A DNA stretch of 64,000 nt from NCBI GenBank assembly GCA_964247055.1, contig OZ176052.1, positions 2,604,001 to 2,668,000 on the forward strand, in the 5' to 3' direction. Shown here piece after piece: positions 1 through 11,400 of the stretch. The notes under the pieces were generated by a model. That model saw only the letters and a list, made by a program, of their open reading frames with translations, was not told the DNA's origin and did no database searches. Every line of letters starts with the position of its first letter. Position 1 is the first letter of the stretch. Position numbers and translations under genes: made by a program. This DNA comes from Paragordius varius. Its lineage: Eukaryota > Nematomorpha.

Positions 1-45
1 TGCCTATATAGTAAATTTGACAAAACTATGCGCTAATTAATATAC

Positions 46-2997
46 CCATTGGTTGACAATTGGTCAACACAACATGGAGACCTTTTACTTTTAATTCAAA
101 TACTCTAGGCCTCTCTCCTATATATACCAAATTTCTTATGGAAAGATTTGGCAGAGATGACAAAAGAGACGGTTTTCGTTTGTATAAGAACATTAAGTCA
201 TTGTTATCCTCTTGTTCGTAATATTCCATGAAATAAATTTCACCCGCTTTTGTTTCAATGATTCTTACCTAAAAAACATTTGAGTGTGTTACACATAAAA
301 ACAGTTAGAGGCCAAACACCCCTCACTATAAATTTTCTTGATAATTTTCCGTGTATGTTTGCAGCTACTTACTTATAATTTGATATCCAAAAGATTGAGC
401 CATGTGCAAATTTTATAAATAGTATCAAAATTTCACTTAAAAATTAAAGCCAGAACCTGGTCCTATTTTTATAAATAATGGAAACCCGTGATTAGAGCCA
501 AATATATTATAACGACCTGAGCTTGAACCACAAGCAGTTCGGGTTGTGTCATTATTTATCAAATTTGGATAGAGAAAGAGCTTGAAAAATTGAAAAATCT
601 GTGCATATAAATTTTGACCTTTGTTCAAAATTACATTAATGAATGTTAAAACAAATGTTAAAACATACCATTTACAAAATAATAAACTATGCTATAAAGT
701 GATATATTTCTTATTGATGATGAAATTTTTTTAGAAGAAATTCGGATTGTTCAAGGGGGAATTCGAATTTACGAGTAAATTTGAATTATAAATGGCATAT
801 TTAAAAAATTAATTTAAAAATAAATAAAAACTTAATAAACAAAATTTATATTGATTGACATTATCCATGTTAAATATTTAACGCGTTATTAACAATGCCT
901 TAGTATAACCAGAACATATATTAACCTTTCTCGTAACCTTTTTAAATAAGAGGAACTGCGTCTTAAATTCACACTAAAGAGAAAAGTTATATTTTTTAGG
1001 ATATAAATAAAAAATTGGTGATAATACGGAGTTTTTTTAAAAAAAGTGTGGCTTGCGTTTGGTTAACTGTCTGTTTACCTTTATAAAATTCTCCTGAAAT
1101 AAGCGTTGATGTTCCAGGTAGTTTTTAAAATTAAAACATGCTTGATGATATATGGCAGGTGGACATATTGCGAACAAACGATTGCTTGGATATATATCAA
1201 CATAAAACTAATATGCAAATAATATACAATAATAAGTTGAAAAATTACAAAGTTAAGTTTACTATGTAATTTTTTATAAAAGTTGATAAAGTCGTTTTAT
1301 GCTTAAATATATATTGAAAGCATGACTTATTCACATTATTATAGTTGGTCGATTGGCATCACAGTATTGTATGGATAAAAACAAAAAATATTGAAATTAA
1401 ACATTTTCCGATCCATGGAAAAAAAATATTTTTATAGCATACGCTACTGTACTGCGAATTCATCAAAGCCAGCATAAATGTGTATACTGTAATTAAATAT
1501 AAAAGATTAAAAAAGAAAAATTTACTAAAACCTCTTCCATATTGAGTTCTTTTAGTGCCATAATATCATCATTCATATCTGTTGGATATTCATTGGTGTA
1601 AAGTCCCACGGTTTCGGGCATCGCATCAATATTTGAAGATGAATTTATCGTTATATTACCCATTTCTTTGTAAATACCCCGGTATACAAAAGTTAAGGCA
1701 CCACTTATTCTCATTAAATAGGCTAGGTTGTTGAATTTATGGGATGAACTAAACAGATATTATTTAAAATACGATTATATGCATAAAAAGGCTGATATGA
1801 AATTTTTTGGTGGGGTATTTCTAATTATTCCCATAAATTTTAGTCTTTTAAAAACTGATATTAATCGAATATGCAGGCAAAACATTTTAAAAGTTGGGCC
1901 CAATAATAAATTATTTTCAATTATTTCTACCAAAACATACTTTGGATATAATTGAGACAGGTTGTAATGCAGACCAGTTTCAACAGAACAAATATTATGG
2001 GCGTTGGGTGGAGATACTAAATATTTATTTTTATTTATAATTATATATAATATTAATATTTTTCAACATCATCTTTTCACTTTTTTGTCCTTGACACATT
2101 GGGATAGTTTTAAATTGAGCTCAATTTTGTACATACTGTTTTAAAAGTTTTTTTTAGTTAATGATTATCTTACATTGTTCTCATGTGATAAAAAGCTTAT
2201 ATTTTTACAGTATTGTGAAGAGTTTGAAATTGAGACAGCTCCAAAACACTATCGAAAAGAACAGCTAATATTAGAATCATAATATATCAAATTTTTGGTA
2301 AAATGTAGCCTGAAAGTTTTTTTAAAGTGAATTATTTACATTTTCCAACGATATAATACATTTTTTTGCCTGTTGTATTGTTACAATTTTACATTTTTAT
2401 ATAAAACATTGTATAATAAATGTGCCTAAAAGGCTAAAAGAATATTTTATTTCAGCTTATTTCTTAAAATATTCAATTTTTAAATCTTCCTTGGATAAAA
2501 AACTACCCCAAAATAAAAAGCCAAGCGACTTCTATTTAATTCTAAAACATTTGGTTGCATATTGAAAGAAAACATTTGATGTAAATATTAGAGATAGGAT
2601 GGTTATGAAATAGGACACTTGGTGCTTAAAGAATTCAAAGCGTGGATTTTAATAACGACGAATTGACTAGAATAGTTTTATTGAAAATCCGCTTTGAATA
2701 GGTTCTTCTATATAATTTATTTCAATAGGCATATCGATAGAGCAGTCCAAAATTTACTATCTACTTTAGATGTTACCATTAAAAAAATAAAATCAGTTTT
2801 GACTCCTAAAACAGAATTTTATAGGTGGAGTTTCCACTGCTAAATGCTTATTCAGATTTAATATATTTATTTTTTTTCGAAAACTTAATACAGTATAGTT
2901 AATAATTATAATTTTTTAGCATATATTTCTAATTTAAACTAATTAATTTAAAATTTTGTTTTTTCATAAGATTATCCTATAAATTGTTATGGTTTAC

Positions 2998-3081
<84 letters not shown>

Positions 3082-3789
3082 ATATTTAAGCACATGTAAA
3101 ATTAATTGAAAAAATTAAATAAATCTATCAATTAATTAATCTTATTATTTATGCATGTTCTATCTAAAAATGCTTACATCCAATGTATATTATACTCGTA
3201 AATAGTCTGTTTTACATTAAAAGCCGGAAGTGGTAAAAATTATTCAAATTGGTATTGAAATTAATTAGTTTTAGAGCTAGGTCAAAAATATTTATATAGC
3301 ATTTTTACCACATTAAAAACTTAACATTTAAACAATTGAACCACACATTATTTGGATAAATATTTTGTATAAACAATTAATTTAATCCCTCACCCAGAGG
3401 CGTAGCTTGCATTTCTGTTCCCCGGTGCATGAATCCGTTATGGTGACCCCTTACATTTCAAAAATCAAACCGTGGTCATGCCCACTCATAAATGGGTTTA
3501 TTTCATAAAAATAAAACTTTTCAATACCTATTTTTTTGAAATAAAATTAAAAATTTTAAAATACAACGCCCCTTTAACTATGGCGCCCGATACATCCGCG
3601 CCCCTTCTCCCCTCTAGCTACCCCTATGCCCTCACCATTTTAATGTGTGACAAATGAATGCTGTATCTAATAAATTTACTAAATCTAACGTACCTGGAGC
3701 TTGAATTTCATCGTACGATGGTTTATATCTTCGGTAAGAAATATTGATTCTGAGCATTTCCAAACTTCTGTCATCCATATCATTCAAAC
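46..3789 (-). CDS. Unidentified multi-exon gene, partial (runs off the left edge)
   Basis: I do not recognise the product. Three exons on the minus strand look coding. The exon at 3694-3789 sits between a TAATAG acceptor and a GTACGT donor and encodes about 31 acidic and basic residues (contains DMDDRSLEMLR and YRRYKPSYDE). The exon at about 1532-1665 is phase-compatible with it (joint codon GAA) and contains PETVGLYTNEYPTDMNDD. The exon at about 46-268 follows a TTTTTTAG acceptor and ends at a GTATAT donor; it contains GEIYFMEYYEQED and SIRNLVYIGERPRVFEL. The order fits one gene reading right to left, but a linking exon between 1532 and 268 is probably missing, and the start exon lies above 3789. 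No domain, signal peptide or membrane segment is visible. The three exons could belong to more than one gene. Confidence 0.4.
269..1531. other. Mostly non-coding stretch between exons of the left-edge gene
   Basis: A minus-strand open frame at 437-628 (contains TTRTACGSSSGRYNIFGSN) has a possible TTTTTCAAG acceptor and a TCAG/GTCGTT donor, but the phase does not join cleanly to the neighbouring exons, so I do not call it. Positions of about 735-802 match one end of MITE family D. The rest shows no convincing coding sequence. Confidence 0.4.
3004..3086. repeat. (TA)n microsatellite
   Basis: Nearly pure TA dinucleotide repeat broken by a few TTTA units. Similar shorter tracts lie near 30955-30982, 34162-34196, 46295-46320, 51950-51972 and 57807-57842. 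Confidence 0.9.
3387..3636. mobile_element. Non-autonomous hAT element (MITE), 234 bp, with 8-bp target duplication
   Basis: The element covers 3395-3628 and is flanked by a perfect 8-bp duplication, CCCTCACC, at 3387-3394 and 3629-3636. Its ends are imperfect inverted repeats: left CAGAGGCGTAGCTTG, right (reverse complement) CATAGGGGTAGCTAG. An 8-bp duplication and a CA-start terminal repeat of this kind are the mark of the hAT superfamily. It has no transposase; a short plus-strand open frame across it is fortuitous. The intact duplication suggests fairly recent insertion, in an intron of the left-edge minus-strand gene or just downstream of its 3694-3789 exon. Confidence 0.88.
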
Positions 3790-6763
3790 CTATTATTAAA
3801 ATAACACACTATTAATACGACCTACATTATATTAAAATTATCTTTAAAGATAACTTAATATTTTTTTATGATTCAATGATGCATAAACCAGTAATTTTTG
3901 GAGGAGTTTATAAAAGTTAATTGGTATAAAGTCCGCATTATCTCAATTTAATCACTATTGTAATATCACTTTATAGACCTTTTTGTGATATGACTAAGTT
4001 TTCCTCTTTTTGTAAAAAAATGGATTTGGCTAATTTTATAAAATTTGAAATTCTTTCCACCTTTATATGAAGTACTAAAAACACTTTATAAAAATTATAT
4101 ACATGCTGCTCTCATATTCGGTCTAAAAAATTCTATCATCTCTGATTTTTTTAAAGAATCTTTTACTTAATAAAACTTAATTTTATTTTGGTGTGATATA
4201 TTGGCCATGAATAAGCTATAAAATCAAAATTAAATAAAATACGCTTCTATTATAAAATTATTTTTATTATAATTTTTTTTTTAAATTAATGGCTTGACGT
4301 GATAATCTAGCATAATTTATTGCATTCCAGTTCTATAGCATTTTTAAAGGCACTAGCTCTCCGCGGGTAAATGGGTAATTGGTAAAAAAAATCTATTAAC
4401 ATAGTCTATTTTTCCAAATCTTATTTATCATATATAGATAGAATATTTGTAGATTTTACTTTTTCATAAAAAAAATTTGGCACAGGGTGTGCAAATGTTG
4501 TGAATTTATGAGTAATTTTATTTTCATGATTCGTAAGCAGCCTTCCAAAAAGAGCCATAAGAACCCTGTGCCATTTTTTAGACTATGATATTTTGTGAAT
4601 TTTTTGTGCCCTTATGTTTTACGAAGTTAAAGCCCGCTAGCGAGCGAGTTTTATAATTTTTCTAAAATTGTCACATTATCAATTTTATAGAATAGCCCAA
4701 TCTTGTGTATGAAAAGTAAAGACAACATATAGTAATACTTTTATCATTTCTGCCATCAGCTAACATCAGTGCCAAAGTGATAATGAATAAAAAAATTATC
4801 ATTTCTTAGCTAATATTTATAATAAATATATAATAAAAATAAAATATAATAAAATATGTACCTTTTATCCAAACAGGTTATAATTTTGAAAATCAGCAAA
4901 CCTTTGAAAAGTTCAAACATCAAAATTTTTGTTAAATTAATAAAATGTTGTTTACCTTACACTATATGCCTTTTGTAAAAATACTTAAAAGTTCGTGCCA
5001 TTTAAATCCATTCATTTAACCAATTCAACGCTTAAAAAACTTATTAAATAATTAATTATTGAAAAAAGCTCACATAAACATTACTAAATTGAATGCACAA
5101 AAGCTAATAGTTTACTGAGGGATAGCAATATATGATTACATCCTCTTGAGAGTTTTTCTCAATTAATATATTTTTGAACCAATGAATAAAAATAGCTCAA
5201 ACTTCTGCAGATGGCAATGATTGTCTAAAAAAATAAATTTTTTTGATAAAAACACTTATTTATTGCTTTTATGTCGATCAAAATACTTTAATTTTATGTT
5301 TTTTTTAAATTACCCTTTCAACAATTTATTTTATTTAAAAGGCACATAATTCTTACATTCCAAAGACTAGATATAAATTTAAAAGAATTCTTGATCTTTT
5401 ACCATTACAGTTATAATTATGCATTTTAATCACTAGGTACAATAATTCTGATAATTATTTTTATTAAAAAATAAAAATTCTTTTTCATAGATTTTTTTAT
5501 ACTAATGTAACCCTAACCAATTTCTAGATTAGTTTGCCTGTAAAAATTTGACTTATTTATGGGTTAAAAATTTTGGCTACATAAAGCAATATAACTTTCA
5601 CGTCAGAATGATAAAAATTCAGCCTTTTGCTCTCTTTCGAATCATATAAAATACATGGCTATGCTTCATTCCAAAAAATATCAAAAAAAACATTTAATAA
5701 ACAAAACGTTCATAAATTATTATATCATATATGCGCTCCGAAGGTCTTAAACTTTTTAACTCGTTTAAAATGGGCATCTTTAAACTGAATGCAATATGCC
5801 GATATTGCGGGATAAAATTTTAAATATATGCTAAATATCTAAAAATGGATATTTTGATTAAAAAATATAACCAAATTTAGTAAAGCGAATTTTATGTCTT
5901 GAAGCATGGTAGAAACAAAAACATTTGATATAAAAAATACTTTTAAAAAATGTTTTTACTTCGAATTTTATAAATGATGTTTTGTAAAAACACAACTTAC
6001 ATGTAACTTTCAATAAAATTAAATTATCGAATTGGATACAAAAACTTTCATAATTTCTCAAAGCGTTGCTATACCGATTTCACAATGTCAAAATTATATT
6101 CGCTTCACGAAAATTTTGCCATAAATTAAAGTTTTAAAATATCTAAAACTTTTTTGATGTGCAAACATTTAGCATATTAAATTTTTATTCCGCATTATCA
6201 TCATTTTTTCATTTTACGATTAGAGGGGTAAATATTTGATACTATTGGATTAAGCATCCATAAATATACAAACATTGTTTTGCTAATTATCATAGTTTAT
6301 AATAGAGTCGCATTTTGTTCCATTCGATATGTTATGAAAGCCCAGCTTTGTTATTAATCTGTTTAGATCAAAATTTTTAATTTTTTATTTCATATAAAGT
6401 ATCATATTTTGATCGGCAAATCTTTTTTAATTAATCATTAAAAATGATAAAACGAAAATGGAATTACGTCAAATATTTTAACCAAAAATGACATGAAAAA
6501 TTATTTTTGTGTCCCGAAAACAAATTATATAAAAAAATTGTCTTATTTTTATTTATTAATTTTTAAATCGCCAAATATAAAATTTTAAATAGTTTAATGA
6601 TAACTATAATTTATACAATATCAATTTATGAATTTATTTGATTAATTTTTGGAATATCATGCCTTTCGGTATTATTAATGACACACTGTCCAGAAAAATG
6701 TAACTTGTTGAAATGTATATATAATAGGAAAATGGAACACGATTATCATGGTTCTTTTGGTAT
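3790..6763. other. Non-coding, repeat-bearing stretch
   Basis: No exon could be supported. A short inverted repeat lies at about 4470-4575 (arms GGCACAGGGT and ACCCTGTGCC). Positions of about 5700-6180 share scattered phrases with MITE family E (for example GCCGATATTGCGGGATAAAATT beside 15390 and 58160), so this is probably an old truncated copy. The small open frame at 5858-6061 lies in it and is not a gene. Confidence 0.5.
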
Positions 6764-7207
6764 TGGCTCTTACAAGTAATATAAGATACATTTTTTTGGT
6801 AATGGGTTCATATCGCAAAATGGCATTTGGGCACATGTTGCTAAATAATTTTTTTAATGAAAGCTAATTGGTTCATTCGCAAAAATATCACGAAAATATA
6901 TCATACAATTTGAATGTAAACAAACCTCTAAATATAATTCTGAGGTATTAATATGCATTCTCAAATCACATAGTGAATATCTTAGAGCGTTTTTACCGTT
7001 TCCATTATGCCTAAAATAGTATGATGTTGGCTTCAACGAACTTTTACTTTAAATTAAATTTTTAAGTATTTTTCAGAAGAAAAATTTTTGATGTCGAAAT
7101 TAAGCATATAACCAAAAATAATTTATTGTGTAAAATGTGCACAAATTTTACCATTTTCTATTATATAGCATTTACCAAAATAATGTATCTAACAGTTGTA
7201 AGGGCCA
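6764..7207. mobile_element. MITE family E copy, about 444 bp, long inverted ends
   Basis: The left end (TGGCTCTTACAAG..., then AGATACATTTTTTTGG) is mirrored at the right end by the reverse complement of CCAAAATAATGTATCT...TTGTAAGGGCCA, giving inverted repeats of roughly 80-90 bp. The segment AAAATGGCA...GCACAT recurs inside both arms and in the copies at 15219 and 57897. No transposase is present. I found no clear target duplication, so the superfamily is undetermined. Confidence 0.7.
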
Positions 7208-8493
7208 CTTAAGCACTATGATTATCCTAATACATTTTTATTAAAATATATTTAATACATCAAGATATTTTTTATACCCCAGATTCGGCCGCAATTTTAA
7301 TAAACTTTGTGGCAAAAATTGGGATCACGAAAAAAATATTTCTGAATCTATATCTTTTGTTATGAACAATGACAAATGCGGTTTGAAACTGGAAAAAAAG
7401 TTATTTTGAATTTTCTACTCTTAGCCAAATTTAAAAAATCGCATTTTTCTAGTTGCCAATTGGATACGCTTATGAAATACTGCGAAGATTTTAACGCATA
7501 ATTTTTTAATTATAAATTTCCGAATTTTTTTCAGGCCGCTCATAAAGTCTCTAAAGGCATGTGGACACTTCTGCTTTAGAAATACTAACTATGATAGTTT
7601 ACATTAAAATAAAATCTTCTGCCGCATAATAACGAATTTTTTTTTTATTCAAATTTGAGGCCAAAATCCATATTTTCGTCTTTGCAGAACCCCGAAAGAA
7701 ATGTTTAATCTTTTATCCATAACTTTTTGGGTTTTGGATCATCCTTATAATATTTACAAATAAATGGTAGTTAGCTGGTTTCTATTGTTTTAATTTTATT
7801 CGACCTAATCTGAGATAAAAATGCGATTTTTAATATTGGTTAATAGATGAAAAATTAAAACAATTTTTTTCGCATAATATAACCCCATTTATCATTTCGA
7901 TATCATTACTATCAAGCTTAAAGCTATCAAACGATATATGATTCTTTAACATTTTTCGCGCACCATGTAATATATTTAAAGCATGCATTAATTTGTTTTT
8001 TAAGTTATAGGCATTGGCGTAATGGCCCATACAGGCGATATTTGCGCATCAACCCGCGGTACAAAAGGGCGCTTTTTAATTAACTTTTGTTTTATATCTG
8101 AAAACATTTTTTGCAAATATTTTAATTACAACTTTATTAAAAAGTTAAGATCGATAGACCATATAAATAATGTTATTTAAGTCCAAAAATATTTAATACT
8201 TATCTTATTTATAAAATTTATGCTTCGATCCGCTTTAGCTGTACAACACATTTTATTTTAATCTAAAAGATAATGTTTAGTCAAAAAATGTATGATGGTT
8301 ATATCAAGCTTTGTTTATGATCACCAGTAGGATATTAATGCGCGACAACAATCCTTGAAAACAAAATAAATAAAATATTTAATATTTGTGGCCAATATAA
8401 TTCGACATATAATTATTCAACAATGTAAGCGCAAGACAAAAATATTTTTTTGTTAATTATTATTTTTAAATATTTTTTTGATCTATTTTATCA
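7208..8493. other. Non-coding DNA upstream of the SLC46-like gene
   Basis: A+T-rich sequence with phrases shared with other intergenic repeats. The minus-strand open frame at 7830-8030 shows no splice or family support. Nothing else is recognisable; the promoter of the transporter gene presumably lies in the last few hundred bases. Confidence 0.4.
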
Positions 8494-11400
8494 ATGGGAT
8501 TTGGTGACTTATTAAGCGCATTGCTCGTATATTTAAGGAATATCACTATTGAACCATCTCTTTTACTTTTTACCACTGCACAAGTTTTACGCTATCCAGT
8601 GTATCATTCTATGGTGTATACCAAAAGTCAAGAATATGTTTTGTGTACAGAATGGAATACGCACCAAAACATAAAGGTTCATGGTATAATGCTATTGACA
8701 CATCCTAAATTTAATTTTACACACACATGCGCCTCAATCATCACACCAATGTCAATTACAAATTTATTGGACAATGTTAACTTTACATTATTTAACACAA
8801 GTGCTGGAAATTTTACAGACCTAAATTTTACATCACCACTGATTTTACAATTGCGAGAAGCGTTGAATGTCGAAATTCAAACATTAGCTGCTCGTGTAAC
8901 GTTTAAAGCCATTTTTTCGGCATCAGCCCCTGCCATCATTCTTGCTTTTGCCATTGGTTTATGGAGTGATTATTTTTCAAGGACTCAACCGGTGTACTTT
9001 AGTTTTGTGGGGGGACTCCTTTCTTCGCTTTGGAATATGTTTGCAGCACGGTACACCTTCATAACCGTTCAATATGTCATTCTTGGCCCAATACTCTATG
9101 GTATGTTTGGTGGAATAGAAATTTTAGTTTTAGCTTGCTTCAGTTATGTATCAGCCATACCAAATCGAAGTGACATTCTTCACTATCCTAAATCTATTCA
9201 AGAAACGCGAACTATACGTTATGCTCTTATCAAAAGTTCTGGAACGATTGGAATATTGTTAGGAACCGCTTTAAGTACCATTTTGCTGAAATCGATGGCC
9301 CTTCATCAAATATTCACAATTATTTTAGGAATGCATGTTACAGCAGTCACTTATTTAACCATCTTATTTTTTTACCAAAGGAGACGCAAATTAAGACTCA
9401 GAGCCCAAGAATTATTTCCACAACAAACGGACCCTACCACTAAAAGAAGAAAATCCAGTTTTGTTAAATTGTTTCATGGCATACAACCTAATGTTATATA
9501 CAGTAGCTTTACAACAAAAGGGTTTTGGACGCAGTGGCTAACCATAGAAAATAACAGCATAGCTATGAAAGTCATCTGCACTTGCTTAATTCTTAACCTC
9601 ATCAATTTCAATAACATAGGTAAGTCATTATTATAAATCAATAGCTGTGCCCTGTCACGCGTCGCTTGGCTTAGTCGATACATTTGTAAATCCGTTTTAG
9701 AGAGAGAGAAAGGATTATTTAGGGATATAATCTATATATAGTGGGGCTCTTCACAAAGGCTAATTTAAAAAAGTGATAAACTATAATCTACGCCTTTATA
9801 GGGAAAATACCTGAAATCATTGTTAAATGTATATGGTTCCTTGGGTTTTTGTAGAAACATTTAAAATTTTTGTGGAGGGCTAATACAGAAATACATTGTT
9901 ATTAATATATGATTAATAAAGGTGATTCTGTTCTAATTAAAAATAATCTTCCCCCCAGTCATTAAAAGATTTTAATATAACACATGTCTTTTAACAGTTC
10001 GATTCAAATTGGGTTTTTTAGAAAACCCAGACTATAATTAAGTTAATATTTTTATAAAACTACTGTAAGAAACGGTCCCAATTTAAATTTATGCTTCTAT
10101 TCAGATAAAAATTTTATAAATAGGCCGTTTGAAAAAAATGTTCCATGTCACTTGATGCAATTTAATTTTACAACAATTTTGCAAAATATCGTGTTAATTT
10201 AATTTAAAGCTAAATTTAATATTCTTTTATTTAAATTTCATCTAACATTGATAGCAATAGAAAAAATGGTTTATTTTGTATTATTTTAAAATTTAGCTAA
10301 TGCCACATGTCATGTTGACTAAATTTTTACTTTGGATTTTACCTCTGAATAAGTAACATCAAATATTTTTGATTAATTTTTTTTATATTTGGGTTCATTA
10401 ATCTTATATAAGTGCAAACTTTTGCCAGGGTTTAGTTTTTTCCATATTTTTTTAAATATTTAATTTTAAATAGGACTAGGGTATTCAACGACCCTAATCT
10501 GAATCGACTAAAATGAATGTGTTGTATCCAAGTGTTAATTACTTGAAATCAGGAAAAATACATATTTCATTATCCGCACCGAATGCATTTTTTTTAATGT
10601 TCGATTTTGATTTTTATAGTTGCAAATTTTAATGTATTCTATTGGTCATTTATAATAAAACCTATTAACAATATCGAAATAGAGCGAATTTTCAGAAAAC
10701 ATATGAAATTATATAAATATTTTATGGTAGATATATTTCTTATCAAGGTAAAGATAATAGAGGGCTTTACTAAAAGTCGCTCATGTAAGAATCTCCTTCT
10801 CTGTAAAATACGTCACATAAAAAATGGGACTAGGAACAAAGTTTCGAAAACCTGACCTATTTAATTTAATTATCGTGATTTATATTTTTTTAATGCGCTG
10901 ATCATACAAGCATTCATTTTGTCTTTACCCCGCTGTAAAGTTACTTTTTAAAAATACAAGTCTCCAAAAAAATTTAAGCAATTTACCGCGAAACGTATGT
11001 AAGCCATATAAACAAAATAATTGTTTTTAATTCACTTATGAAGGTGTAGATTATAATGGTGCATTTTTTGTAGACCGGCTGATCCCAATTATAAATCCCC
11101 AAAAGGGCCATTCTTTTAAAAACCATATCTGTAAATTATCGTTTTGAATGACTCAGAACGAGGAGTGACAAACAGTTAGTCATATATTATAATTTTATTT
11201 TAAATATAAATTGAAATATCACGTTTCATATATTTTATTACGGATTAAATTAAAAATTTTTTAACTTCATTGTTTGGTTTAACGAGGCTAATTTTCGGCT
11301 TCTCTTAAATAATAATTTATTAGGTTATAAAATTTCAAACAGAGTTTATTTACATTTTCAATATTTTTGTCATAAACTATATAGGCGAATATAATACACT

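Noticed and set aside
46-268. Possible TAF1-like match of the left-edge exon
   Set aside because: A loose resemblance to the TAF1 central domain (acidic EYxE then PxLL and IRN) did not extend along the exon.
1728-1955. Plus-strand open frame of 75 codons
   Set aside because: No homology or splice signals; it lies in an apparent intron of the left-edge gene.
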